Shown: positions 18,223-27,394, counted from the stretch's first letter. The stretch: 64,000 bases of DNA from JBFWNG01 sp050251195 (GCA_050251195.1 JBFWNG010000015.1:12722-76721), one strand, 5' to 3'. Notes: a model not told the origin generated them from the letters alone. Numbers and translations are program-made.

Positions 18223-19424
18223 GGTTTAGGCTAGCATCGTCTGCCGACGTATTTTCAATATTGAAACTTTTTCATAAGTCTAATACGGGTGCTTCTCCGT
18301 CGAGCGCATTTCTCGATTACAAAAAACTGTCTCATACCATCGATCGCAAAGACTCGCGGTGGATCTTAACCGAAATGGACGGTGCCCCAGTCACGGCTAT
18401 TGGTCTCATGCTAGAGCCGAACCAAAAACTTTGCAAAATCAATAAGATCCTCGTCGATGCCGACAGCGCTAAGACGCAATTGCTGATTCAGGAATCCCTG
18501 CGCTACTGCCTACATTTTCTAGAGACAGAAACTGACATGGACGTCGTCTATACCACTACTCTGTCGTTGACCAGGCAGCAACAAGACTGCACTGCGAAGG
18601 AGGGGTTTAAGGTATTTGGAGTATTCCCGAACGCGCTAGGCGAGGACAATACCGCGCTCAACGGTCTGACAGCGTACTTTTTGAGAAACTCTCTGCAAGA
18701 GAAGAGATACACCAAGATAGCACTGCATCCCGTTGTGGCGAAGTTTTTCGCTATAGCGGCATCCCAATGCAATATACCGCAATTACCTGTCGCGGATTAC
18801 GGAGCCATTCTTGAAGAGCTGAGAAGTTTTGAGAAGGAGAATGAAGGAGCGCCAGTTCCACAACTCGAACTTATCCGAGCGCCTGAGTTTGTTCGGGCTA
18901 AATTCCAAGATCTGATGGCTAAGAAATCGCAGATAGCCAATTTTTATCCGTTTTACAGGCCGAACTGTCTGATTACAGATCCCAAACAAGACATCGAAAT
19001 ATTCATTGATATATATGAAACCAAAAGGTTTGCTGCGATCATTGGCGAACACGTCAAAAAATCCGTGCATCCCGTGAGCCTGTATAATGAAGTGCAGAAA
19101 TTGCTGCGGCGCAACAATGTCTCTTATATAGAAGTCATCAACGATGCTGGCGACAGCTTTGGCAACGAGTGCATCATCCGCGGGGGCTTTACTCCGTGTG
19201 CCTATTTTCCGGCTTTTAAGAGTCAAGGCAACGTGCGACGGGATTATGTCGTGTTTGGACGTTCTTTTGAATACCTATGCCAACCCGACACCAATGTAGG
19301 TAAGACCTACATGGAATTCTTTAAAGAATACCTGCGCGTTGAGATGCACAAGTACTTCGCCGATTTAACCCCGGCGAGTGACGGAATTCTCCAAGAAATT
19401 TTCTCAGACAGCACAAAGAAATAG
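18219..19424 (+). CDS. double GNAT-fold acyltransferase-like protein
   Basis: 401 aa. The N-terminal half starts FRLASSADVFSILKLFHKS, the usual first strand/helix of GNATs, with an acyl-CoA-site-like helix region near 80-110 and a FGVFPN segment. The C-terminal half (about 225-370) again looks GNAT-like. The arrangement mirrors the C-terminal part of the 15526 gene product, so the two may be diverged paralogs. The start overlaps the MFS stop by four bases; the PaaK-like gene follows 8 bp later. Likely an N-acyltransferase or acyl-binding partner in the pathway, as inference. Confidence 0.6.
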   Translation: MRFRLASSADVFSILKLFHKSNTGASPSSAFLDYKKLSHTIDRKDSRWILTEMDGAPVTAIGLMLEPNQKLCKINKILVDADSAKTQLLIQESLRYCLHFLETETDMDVVYTTTLSLTRQQQDCTAKEGFKVFGVFPNALGEDNTALNGLTAYFLRNSLQEKRYTKIALHPVVAKFFAIAASQCNIPQLPVADYGAILEELRSFEKENEGAPVPQLELIRAPEFVRAKFQDLMAKKSQIANFYPFYRPNCLITDPKQDIEIFIDIYETKRFAAIIGEHVKKSVHPVSLYNEVQKLLRRNNVSYIEVINDAGDSFGNECIIRGGFTPCAYFPAFKSQGNVRRDYVVFGRSFEYLCQPDTNVGKTYMEFFKEYLRVEMHKYFADLTPASDGILQEIFSDSTKK

Positions 19425-19432
19425 GAGTCCCT

Positions 19433-20776
19433 ATGTTGTACAAGGACAACAAATCGCCATTCTACGATCCTTGGGAATCATTAGCTCCTGGAAAAAGGGA
19501 ACAGGAGGCCCGCAAGATACTCGACGAATACATTGAATTCGCCCGAAAAAACGTGGCTTGGTATCGGTCACGATTGGAAGGCTACAATAAGAACGCCCAA
19601 CATCCCATGGCCAACGTGCCGGTGATGAGCGCAAGCGACCTGCGAGATCTGGTGCCGCCTGTTTCTGAAAAACTTTTGGTGCCAGGCGTTAAGGGATATA
19701 CGGTGTTTCAGAGCGGAGGCACTACCGGAATCCCCAAGACTACTCTTTTTAGTAACGAGGAACTGGAAAAGCTCACTCATATGAACGCCCGAGGTTTTTA
19801 CGCCGTTGGCCTTACCGACAAGGATCGCGTTGCAAATTTTTGGGCCGTTGGAAGCCTCTATATGACCTTTATCCACATGAATCGTATGATGCAGCAATAC
19901 GGTTGCATGAACTTTCCTTTTTCCAATCATACGGACATAGACTTCGTGCGAGGCGTAGCTGAGTTGTTCAAAATAAATTGTTTTAGCGGCATATCAAGTG
20001 TTGTGCTAACCAATATGCGCAATCTCTACGACATGGGTGCGAAGGATTTACACATCGATAAGATATACTACGGTGGTGAACATTTTTATGAAGCTGACAA
20101 GGAAGAGGTAAAGAGAAAATTTGGCACGACTATTGTCAAAGCTCCGGGATATGGCACTGTTGATACATGGTACATCGGATACCAGTGCGCCGTCTCAGAG
20201 GCTCATGAGTTCCATGTTCACGACGACGAGTGCTTTCTTGAAATCGTTGATCCGGACACAGGTGAACCATGCGAAGAGGGAAGAGTAGGATTGCTGCTGG
20301 CGACTGCTATACCCCGGAGAGTAATGCCTATCATTCGCTATCGAGTTGGGGACCTCGGACGCTGGGTCGCAGAACCTTGCAAATGCGGCAGGACAACAAG
20401 AAAATTCGTACTATTGGGGCGCGGAGACGACGTGCTTCGGATTGGCTTTGATTCAGTGGATTACAACTATATTCAGGATGTTTGCCTTAAATCGAAGCTT
20501 GGATCAGGAACCATTCAGCTTGAGAAGCTGCGGCTTGAAGGTAAGGATCAACTGATTGTTCGGGTTGAAACCGAAGCGGATAAAGGATCTTGGGATCAAA
20601 TCGCGCAAAAGCTAGCGACAATTATCGTTGATAACCGGCCTACTCTCAGGAAAGCAATTAGCAATAAATCGGTATGGCCAATAAAGGTGGAACTTATGGG
20701 TCTGAACACACTACCTCGAAATCCAAAAACCGGAAAGCTCATTCGTGTGATAGACGCAATCAAAGATAAGGCGTGA
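19433..20776 (+). CDS. PaaK-like adenylate-forming enzyme
   Basis: 447 aa, the length of phenylacetate-CoA ligases. The core motifs of the ANL superfamily are present: P-loop SGGTTGIPK (94-102), RYRVGDLG (302-309), and the C-terminal NPKTGKL with the presumed catalytic Lys435. A CKCGR segment (316-320), common in PaaK/CapK relatives, is also there. It should activate a carboxylic acid with ATP to an acyl-adenylate and pass it to CoA or a protein thiol. The 8-bp gap to the GNAT gene and overlap with luxE show operon membership. Which acid is used cannot be told. Confidence 0.88.
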   Translation: MLYKDNKSPFYDPWESLAPGKREQEARKILDEYIEFARKNVAWYRSRLEGYNKNAQHPMANVPVMSASDLRDLVPPVSEKLLVPGVKGYTVFQSGGTTGIPKTTLFSNEELEKLTHMNARGFYAVGLTDKDRVANFWAVGSLYMTFIHMNRMMQQYGCMNFPFSNHTDIDFVRGVAELFKINCFSGISSVVLTNMRNLYDMGAKDLHIDKIYYGGEHFYEADKEEVKRKFGTTIVKAPGYGTVDTWYIGYQCAVSEAHEFHVHDDECFLEIVDPDTGEPCEEGRVGLLLATAIPRRVMPIIRYRVGDLGRWVAEPCKCGRTTRKFVLLGRGDDVLRIGFDSVDYNYIQDVCLKSKLGSGTIQLEKLRLEGKDQLIVRVETEADKGSWDQIAQKLATIIVDNRPTLRKAISNKSVWPIKVELMGLNTLPRNPKTGKLIRVIDAIKDKA

Positions 20777-20778
20777 CT

Positions 20779-21906
20779 ATGCAACAATTTTCGGCTGCAG
20801 ACAAAATATGCAAGATATCCAACCCTTTCGACTGGACGCCCGAGGGCAACGCATTGATGGTCGAAGCGTGCAGGGAAATGGCAAGCTTTCATTACAAGCA
20901 AAACCCCGACATTCAAAAGCTCTATAACAAGTATTCCTTTGATCCAGCATCTCTTCGCAGTACGACGGATTTAGAGCGAATTCCCTCCTTAGGCGTTCAT
21001 GCGATGAAATACTTTCTGTTTTCCTCGCTTCCAGACTCAGCTGCTGTTTTGAAGCTGACTTCTTCGGGAACCCGAGGACAGAAAACGCAAATTTGGTTTG
21101 ACCAACAGAGTTTGGATCGCGCGCAAAGCATGTTGGACGGATTATGGCGGCAACAAGGGCTTGTTACCGAATCGCCCGTCAATTACTTGATGTTTATATA
21201 CGATCCCAAGGACGCATCCGATCTGGGCATAGCCTTTTCTATTGCTAACCAAATGCGTTTTGCGCCGGCACGAGATACATTCTTCGCGATTCGTAAGAAC
21301 AAGGAAGGCCAATGGTTCTTGGATATGGCCGGCGTTATGGCTAAGCTCGAGGAATATGCTAAGACGCAGTGCGAACTTCGAATCCACGGTATTCCGTCGT
21401 TTATTTTCGAGGCAATGACCGCGCTTAAGACCATAGGAAAGTCATTTGAATTTCCGAAGAGTCACGTGCTAACAGGCGGCGGTTGGAAGGCCGCGGAAGA
21501 CAAGAAAGTGACGAAAGAATATTTTTATGAGATGCTGCAAGAAACCTTGGGAATCAAAGACGAAAACGTTCTCGATGGTTACGGAATGGCCGAACATTCG
21601 GCTCCGTATATGGAGTGCCGGCTTCATCGATTTCATATCCCTGTCTACTGCCGAATCATCATCAGAGATCCGGCAACCATGCGTTCACTGTCTCTAGGAG
21701 AGCAAGGATTGATAGAACTCCTCACACCCTTCAATTCGATGATGCCAAATCTTTCGGTGCTTTCGACCGATATCGGCCAATTGGACAAGGACAAGTGCCG
21801 ATGCGGTTATCAATCTCCAACGTTTACTCTGCTTGGTCGTGGAGGGCTTAAAAAGCATAAGGGATGCGCCTTAACAGCCAGCGAAGTTGTAAAGAGGCGC
21901 GCATGA
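20779..21906 (+). CDS. LuxE-like acyl-protein synthetase
   Basis: 375 aa, matching LuxE of luminous bacteria (about 370). The ATG at 20779 is preferred, with AAGG eight bases before; an overlapping GTG at 20773 is possible. Motifs: TSSGTRGQKT (94-103) as the adenylate P-loop, YGMAEHS (268-274), STDIG, CRCG (340-343) and LGRGG. Near the C-terminus is KGCAL with Cys363. In Vibrio LuxE a cysteine at almost the same place (about 364) carries the acyl group before transfer to LuxC. I infer that this protein activates an acid as acyl-AMP, loads itself and hands the acyl group to the LuxC domain encoded next. Confidence 0.85.
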   Translation: MQQFSAADKICKISNPFDWTPEGNALMVEACREMASFHYKQNPDIQKLYNKYSFDPASLRSTTDLERIPSLGVHAMKYFLFSSLPDSAAVLKLTSSGTRGQKTQIWFDQQSLDRAQSMLDGLWRQQGLVTESPVNYLMFIYDPKDASDLGIAFSIANQMRFAPARDTFFAIRKNKEGQWFLDMAGVMAKLEEYAKTQCELRIHGIPSFIFEAMTALKTIGKSFEFPKSHVLTGGGWKAAEDKKVTKEYFYEMLQETLGIKDENVLDGYGMAEHSAPYMECRLHRFHIPVYCRIIIRDPATMRSLSLGEQGLIELLTPFNSMMPNLSVLSTDIGQLDKDKCRCGYQSPTFTLLGRGGLKKHKGCALTASEVVKRRA

Positions 21907-24563
21907 GCATGCAATCACGTTACATCTTTGGAAGATGGGAAGCGAACTCTAAACCTCTCGACGCTGAAGACGCCCTGGAGATTTGCCGTGAAGCCAAAAA
22001 GGTGCGGGAAATCTATGGTTCGTATCCCCTTGAAAAGGTCTTCTTGTTGTTGGATGTTTTGAAGGAAAAATGGAAGAGAAGCGATTATCAAGGTCGGGTG
22101 GAAGCATTCGAACGCCTCCCCGCGGAGACGGGATTTTCGCCTGCCATGATCAAGATCGGTCTCGATTTTCTCGAACACCTACTGGATTCCACACAGCTTA
22201 AGCGGAAGTTGGAAGTGGAGTTGCGAGGTATACCGCGACAGTTTCACTTTCATTTTGACCCTCAGACCGTAACTCTCAAACAATGGCAGCCCTTGGGAAC
22301 GATGTTGCATGTGCTAGCGGGTAACGTGTTTCTCGGGGGCGTTGGTTCGCTTCTCGAAGGGCTTATCACAGGTAACGTCTCGATTCTTAAGATGGCGTCA
22401 CACGAAAAAGTATTCATGCCGCTCTTTATCAAAAGTATTCAGGAGTGCGACCGGGACGGAATTGTCGCAAAATCAATCTCTCTCGTTGAATACAGTTCCC
22501 ACCAGACTGAGGTTATTGCCGCTTTTAAGAGCGAGGTGGACGGAATTGTAGTGTGGGGAGGCGAGGAGTCTGTGCGCGCATACCGAGATCAGCTGCCTGC
22601 TCGAACGAAACTTATAGTGTTCGGACCAAAACTCAGCCTTGCCTGGGTCACAAAATCGGGGCTTAAATCACAGTCTGCAAAAGCTCTGGGGAAACAACTC
22701 GCTAACGAATTGTCTATTTGGGATCAAAACGCGTGTACGGCACCTCAAATATGCTACGTCGAGGGCGAAGAGAACGCCGATACATTGATCGACGAACTTG
22801 CAAAGGCTCTCGAAGAAAAGCAGAAAGAACTGCCCATTGGAGAGGTCGATCTTCAGGCAGCCGTTGAAATAAGGAAAATTCGGACGTTGGAAGAATGCGC
22901 GGAGTTCCGCGGGAGCGGCAGGCTCAGGGCGTCTAAGGGCGGCATGCAATGGACCGTTTGGAAGGGGCGAGATCTAACATTAGAGTCGTCTCCTCTGCAC
23001 CGGAGTCTGAGCATCGTGCCTTATTCGCAGGAACACGAGGTCTTGGAAGAAATCGCGAAATTTCGAGGTTACGTTCAGACTGTGGGGCTGGAGGCTGTTG
23101 ACAGCCAGTACTGGGATATTCAAAGAAAACTCATGAATTTCGGTGTCGTGAGGATATTGCCTCTTGGACAGATGTCCGGCGGATACGTGGACGATCCCCA
23201 TGACGGAGCCTACGACTTGCCGCAGTATCTCAACCTGGTTTTCACAAGGACGCCCGGTACGTTGCCGCAAATCGACCCGATCGACTTAATTCCCGAATCC
23301 CACCGGCTTGATATTATCAACCAGCGGCTGAGAGAACTGCTCTCAGAGGCAGCGAAGTCGGAGTACTATTCCAAATACGACAACCTTCGCAAAATCGACA
23401 ACATCGGCGATTTGGTCATGATCCCCATATTGACCGGTGAGCAAATGGCGGCTTCCATGCCTCCCGGATCGACTGCACTGCAAACAACGAAGGACTGGCA
23501 CGGGGGCTACGTTTCCCGAAGCGGTGGTTCTACCGGCGAGCCAAAATTTTCAATTTACGACGAGCATGATTGGAAGGCGATGATTCAGAATGCTGCAAGG
23601 GTTTTCCGCGCTCTTGGGATGCAGAAAGACGATCGGCTTGCAAACTGCATGTTAGCTGGCGATTTATACGGCGGCTTTATTTCTTTTGATCACGTCAACA
23701 CCCTCGTGGGAGTGACGACTTTTGCAATTGGTCATGCACTTTCACCCGAATTGTTCTATAAGTTGTGGAAGAATTTTAATATCAATGCCATTCAGGGAGT
23801 GCCTGCTGCCGTTGTGCCGGTGCTGCGGACCATCAAGAAAGAACATTCTGAATTCACGCTTGAAAAAGTCATATACGCCGGTCAACCAATGAGCAAAGCA
23901 GATTGCGACTGGTTGAACCAGACCCTGGGCGTTAAGAGAGTCGCGAGCGTGGTCGGGGCGAATGACGGCGGCCAGATCGCTTATCAATGCGAAAAAATGT
24001 CAGGTGCAATGCATCATATCGTTGATGATTTTAACTATATTGAAATTGTTGACCAAGAGGACAATCCGGTTCCCGCTGGCATGGAAGGTCGCATAATCAT
24101 CACCTCACTTCTCAAGAAGGCTTTCCCGCTGATTCGCTATGATATAGGGGATTGGGGGCGCATTGTTCCTGGACTTTGCAGTTGTGGTCGAACCAGTCGT
24201 GTACTGGAGTTTATGGGGCGCTCTGGAGATGACATGAGCCTTGGACTGCTCAACATAAAAGTTTCGGATTTTGAAGCAGCCTTGGATTCCATTCCGTTCA
24301 CAGCATTACAACTTATCGGGGTTGGAGGAGACAAAGGCGAGATTCTCCAAGTGAACGTGGAAATCGATTCCGCCGAAAAAGACATTGGAGAAAAAATTCA
24401 CAACCTGTTGGTCACAAAGATGGAGAAACTCAAACATCGTCTGCACGAAGGTACCTTAGCGAAACTCGAAGTCAAAATTTTTGAGCCAGGAACGCTTCCG
24501 CGAAACGCTCGAACGGGAAAAGTGAAGAAAGTAATTGATCAAAGAAATAGGGGACAAACGTAA
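21903..24563 (+). CDS. LuxC acyl reductase fused to an adenylate-forming domain
   Basis: 886 aa from the ATG at 21903, which overlaps the luxE stop (ATGA). Residues about 1-450 are a LuxC-type NADPH-dependent acyl reductase (PF05893 family): LGTMLHVLAGNVFLGGVGSL lies in the nucleotide-binding part, and QNACTAPQ holds the presumed acyl-accepting Cys278. Residues about 465-886 are a PaaK/LuxE-type adenylation domain with SGGSTGEPK (540-548), RYDIGDWG (745-752), CSCGR and NARTGKVKK (868-876). One chain could thus activate and reduce a carboxylic acid to an aldehyde. Classical LuxC is about 480-490 aa without such a domain. Last gene of the operon. Confidence 0.85.
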   Translation: MSMQSRYIFGRWEANSKPLDAEDALEICREAKKVREIYGSYPLEKVFLLLDVLKEKWKRSDYQGRVEAFERLPAETGFSPAMIKIGLDFLEHLLDSTQLKRKLEVELRGIPRQFHFHFDPQTVTLKQWQPLGTMLHVLAGNVFLGGVGSLLEGLITGNVSILKMASHEKVFMPLFIKSIQECDRDGIVAKSISLVEYSSHQTEVIAAFKSEVDGIVVWGGEESVRAYRDQLPARTKLIVFGPKLSLAWVTKSGLKSQSAKALGKQLANELSIWDQNACTAPQICYVEGEENADTLIDELAKALEEKQKELPIGEVDLQAAVEIRKIRTLEECAEFRGSGRLRASKGGMQWTVWKGRDLTLESSPLHRSLSIVPYSQEHEVLEEIAKFRGYVQTVGLEAVDSQYWDIQRKLMNFGVVRILPLGQMSGGYVDDPHDGAYDLPQYLNLVFTRTPGTLPQIDPIDLIPESHRLDIINQRLRELLSEAAKSEYYSKYDNLRKIDNIGDLVMIPILTGEQMAASMPPGSTALQTTKDWHGGYVSRSGGSTGEPKFSIYDEHDWKAMIQNAARVFRALGMQKDDRLANCMLAGDLYGGFISFDHVNTLVGVTTFAIGHALSPELFYKLWKNFNINAIQGVPAAVVPVLRTIKKEHSEFTLEKVIYAGQPMSKADCDWLNQTLGVKRVASVVGANDGGQIAYQCEKMSGAMHHIVDDFNYIEIVDQEDNPVPAGMEGRIIITSLLKKAFPLIRYDIGDWGRIVPGLCSCGRTSRVLEFMGRSGDDMSLGLLNIKVSDFEAALDSIPFTALQLIGVGGDKGEILQVNVEIDSAEKDIGEKIHNLLVTKMEKLKHRLHEGTLAKLEVKIFEPGTLPRNARTGKVKKVIDQRNRGQT

Positions 24564-24683
24564 GTTTTATCCAGAAACCTTCACAATCTGCACTCCTAAG
24601 CTACTGAAAAAACTCTCAACTTTTCAACTTTCGTTCCGAAGTTTTTACCAGAACTTTGGTTAATAAACATATCGAGTAAGTTT

Positions 24684-26213
24684 ATGAGAAAAAAAATTCT
24701 AGCGGCAATTGTTGGCGTGACGATTTTGGCATGTTTCACTCTCAGCGTAGCGGAATACTTCGTCGAGAAAAAGATGCTATCCGAACAACTCGTCGAGAAG
24801 GCTATGCTCATCACCAAGTCGTTTGTGCCGACTGCCCTTGACGCAGTTTCTGGCGGTAACGTTATGCTGTTGCAAAGCCGCGATGCTGTTCTCAAATATG
24901 AAAGTTATTCAAACCTTTTGTTCATGAAGGTGTCTGGCAAAAGCGACGGAATGGAGGCGAGTTCTTTTTCGGAGGCGATTCCACCAACCGCAGTTGAGTC
25001 AGCCTATATAAGTCCAACGGCTTCTCCCGCGGTGCAACAAACATTGTCATCTGAAACGTCATTAAGATCCGCGGATGCTGAGGACGGTTCGTATTTGGAC
25101 GGAGATTTTCTTCATGTCAAATCTACCCTCGGCACTAAAAATGGCGGTTACTTGTACGCCATTTACGATGTTTCGGACCTAGCTTCCATCGGTACGTCAA
25201 TCGCTACTCGAAACGCCATGCTCAATCTCGGCGTCATAATCGCAAGCGGAATCATCGGCTTCTGGCTTACGGGGCAACTGGCCTCCACAATTAGCGGAGA
25301 AATCTCAACGTTGGAAGAGATCTCAGAAAAAACGAAGAAGGTTAGCAAGAACATGACCCATAGTGCGTCAAGTATTTCGTCCTTCTTCTCCGATCAGATG
25401 CGTTCCATGAACGATATGACTAAATCCATGCAGGAAATCGAAAACACCGCGCAGAAGACGATGGCTCAGGCGAAAGAGTGCTTTGAAGCGGTAAATAATG
25501 CCCGGAGGGAATCGGACTCGGGACTTCGAGACCTTGAAGCCGTGTCGGAAGCTATGACGGAGATTGCAAGGTCTAGCGCCGACCTACGCGAGTTTCAGAA
25601 TAATATCAACTTGATCAGACAAAAGACTGGGCTCATCAACGATATCGTCTTTAAAACACAGCTCCTGTCTTTTAACGCCTCAATCGAAGCATCTCGTGCC
25701 GGTCAACACGGACGTGGTTTCGCGATCGTTGCGGGCGAAGTAGGGCAGCTCGCAAAGATGAGCGGTGACGCGGCAGCAGGTATCAACGAGATCATTGAAA
25801 AGACAGACCGGCAGATTCAAAAGTCCTTGGGGCAAATCGACGCCCGTGTTCATAGAGGCGAAGAGGTTACGAAGAAAACAAAGGGCACGTTCGAAATTAT
25901 TAATAGGGAAATCAGTGTCGCCAACCAAGAGGTTTTAGCTACTCAGACCGCCGTGACAAATCAACTTAACCTTATACAGGCAATAACGAGTTCCGTGGGA
26001 AATGTTCTAGTGTTGTTAGAAGATCAACAGAACAACGTGCAGACGAACACGAAAATAGCCAAGGAAATTGATGTCCTTTCCTCTGACCTTTACAACCTTG
26101 GCAAGAAGCTTGGAAATATCGTGACTTCTAACAACCGAGCAATGCGCATTGTTGCGACACAGTTTATCGAAGAAGAGAGCGAATCGCTGCTTACCCAATC
26201 GGAAGCGGCTTAA
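24684..26213 (+). CDS. methyl-accepting chemotaxis protein
   Basis: 509 aa. One membrane segment near residues 5-24, a periplasmic sensor region of about 150 residues without a recognised fold, and a second membrane segment at about 178-200. A long helical cytoplasmic part without an obvious HAMP domain follows. The signalling tip contains TQLLSFNASIEASRAGQHGR and GFAIVAGEVGQLA, the hallmark of chemoreceptors contacting CheA/CheW. There is no CheR-tethering pentapeptide at the C-terminus. It lies 120 bp after the LuxC gene, co-directional, and may have its own promoter; the cytochrome gene follows 29 bp later. Confidence 0.9.
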   Translation: MRKKILAAIVGVTILACFTLSVAEYFVEKKMLSEQLVEKAMLITKSFVPTALDAVSGGNVMLLQSRDAVLKYESYSNLLFMKVSGKSDGMEASSFSEAIPPTAVESAYISPTASPAVQQTLSSETSLRSADAEDGSYLDGDFLHVKSTLGTKNGGYLYAIYDVSDLASIGTSIATRNAMLNLGVIIASGIIGFWLTGQLASTISGEISTLEEISEKTKKVSKNMTHSASSISSFFSDQMRSMNDMTKSMQEIENTAQKTMAQAKECFEAVNNARRESDSGLRDLEAVSEAMTEIARSSADLREFQNNINLIRQKTGLINDIVFKTQLLSFNASIEASRAGQHGRGFAIVAGEVGQLAKMSGDAAAGINEIIEKTDRQIQKSLGQIDARVHRGEEVTKKTKGTFEIINREISVANQEVLATQTAVTNQLNLIQAITSSVGNVLVLLEDQQNNVQTNTKIAKEIDVLSSDLYNLGKKLGNIVTSNNRAMRIVATQFIEEESESLLTQSEAA

Positions 26214-26242
26214 TCTTTTATAAAATTTTATGGAGGTCTCCA

Positions 26243-26734
26243 ATGAAACAGCTCGCAATCCTTTTGTCTTTGTTTGCCATTGGTGCAAACGCCGCAGAAT
26301 TACCTAAGGATTGGAAAACATGGAAAAGTGTTAAAACGCCCCTCGTGGAAGTTGGCGCTGTTCCTGATTGTAAAGCTGACGTCAGCAAACTGCCGACCAT
26401 TTATCAAAAGACCGTTGCAACATATTGCAACCTCCGGCCACAGGGTCCTGGTAAAGTGCAGGTCCTGGTAAAACCCGATCAAATCGACGCTTATAAAGCG
26501 CGAAATGGCAGCTTCAAAGACGGCGCCGCCACGGCCCTCTATTTTCCTGAGATAAAGGCTATGCTTCTGACAAGTTATAAGGGAGGCCAACCGGTCTATT
26601 CGGTCCATCAAGAGGACGGCAAAGACATTACTGCTGCAAGCGGAGCATTGTCGGTTCAAGCATGCACGGAGTGCCACACCGGCTACGCGGCTTTCTGTAA
26701 GGGCGGTCAGTGCGGAACCTATAAAGGTGAGTAA
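26243..26734 (+). CDS. periplasmic monohaem c-type cytochrome, possibly P460-like
   Basis: 163 aa. The signal peptide ends GANA (about residue 17). A single CXXCH motif, CTECH, sits at 141-145 near the C-terminus. Before it lies a beta-rich domain with DWKTW near the start and FKDGAATALYFPE about 90-103. This layout (W-rich start, haem motif close to the end) is that of the cytochrome P460 / haem_P460 family; I give the family as inference because the crosslinking Lys cannot be placed by eye. Two further cysteines (152, 157) follow the haem motif. GGAGG precedes the ATG. Confidence 0.65.
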   Translation: MKQLAILLSLFAIGANAAELPKDWKTWKSVKTPLVEVGAVPDCKADVSKLPTIYQKTVATYCNLRPQGPGKVQVLVKPDQIDAYKARNGSFKDGAATALYFPEIKAMLLTSYKGGQPVYSVHQEDGKDITAASGALSVQACTECHTGYAAFCKGGQCGTYKGE

Positions 26735-26854
26735 GAACAGGGTATAACGGCGGCAGACAATGCCGTCAAATCGCTTGAATCCCATCTTTCCGTTGCTTCG
26801 ATAGGGTCAAACTGTTAGATAAGATCCTTTACAACGAAGCAACGGGAGTTGGGC

Positions 26855-27394
26855 TTGAATAAGACAAATCTAAAGAAGGAAGTTTCTGACCTCACTAAGG
26901 AAATAGACTTCGCGAAAAAGAAATATCAGGTGACATTCGACACGACCGAGGGTCCCATTAAACTGGAGCTATATCCTAAGGTAGCCCCTAAGCACTGTGC
27001 CAATATAGTTGCTTTATCGAAGTTGGGTTTTTACGATAACCTTAATTTTCACCGGGTGATCAAGGGCTTTGTTATACAGGGCGGATGCCCAGTTGGCAAT
27101 GGAACGGGCGGACCGGGTTATCAGGTCGATGCCGAATTTAGCGAGATTCCTCATGAAGCCGGTGTTCTATCCATGGCGCGCGCTCAAGACCCCAATTCTG
27201 CAGGATCACAGTTTTTCCTTTGCCTCGAAAAAGTTCCTTACCTCGACAGACAGTACACTGTTTTTGGTAAGACTGCTGACGATGAGAGCCTCAGCATAGT
27301 TAGAAAAATTGGCGCTACGGAAACAGATCCTAACGATCGCCCCAGAACAGAAGTAAAAATCAAAACGGCGACAGTCACTGAGAGTCCCCTCTAA
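26855..27394 (+). CDS. peptidyl-prolyl cis-trans isomerase, cyclophilin type
   Basis: 179 aa from TTG 26855, chosen because GGGAG lies seven bases upstream and no ATG exists; TTG 26849 is too near it. The cyclophilin core is clear: FDTTEGPIKLELYPKVAP, NFHRVIKGFVIQGG (active-site FHR...FxxQ), GNGTGGPGY, and SQFFLCLEKVPYLD followed by VFGK. It catalyses proline isomerisation in folding. There is no signal peptide, so it is probably cytoplasmic. Its TAA stop overlaps the TAG of the opposing TIGR02147 gene within CTAA. Confidence 0.93.
   Translation: MNKTNLKKEVSDLTKEIDFAKKKYQVTFDTTEGPIKLELYPKVAPKHCANIVALSKLGFYDNLNFHRVIKGFVIQGGCPVGNGTGGPGYQVDAEFSEIPHEAGVLSMARAQDPNSAGSQFFLCLEKVPYLDRQYTVFGKTADDESLSIVRKIGATETDPNDRPRTEVKIKTATVTESPL

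Noticed and set aside
15526..24563. Bioluminescence (lux) operon
   Set aside because: LuxC and LuxE relatives are present but no LuxA, LuxB or LuxD; PaaK-like, GNAT and MFS genes do not belong to lux.
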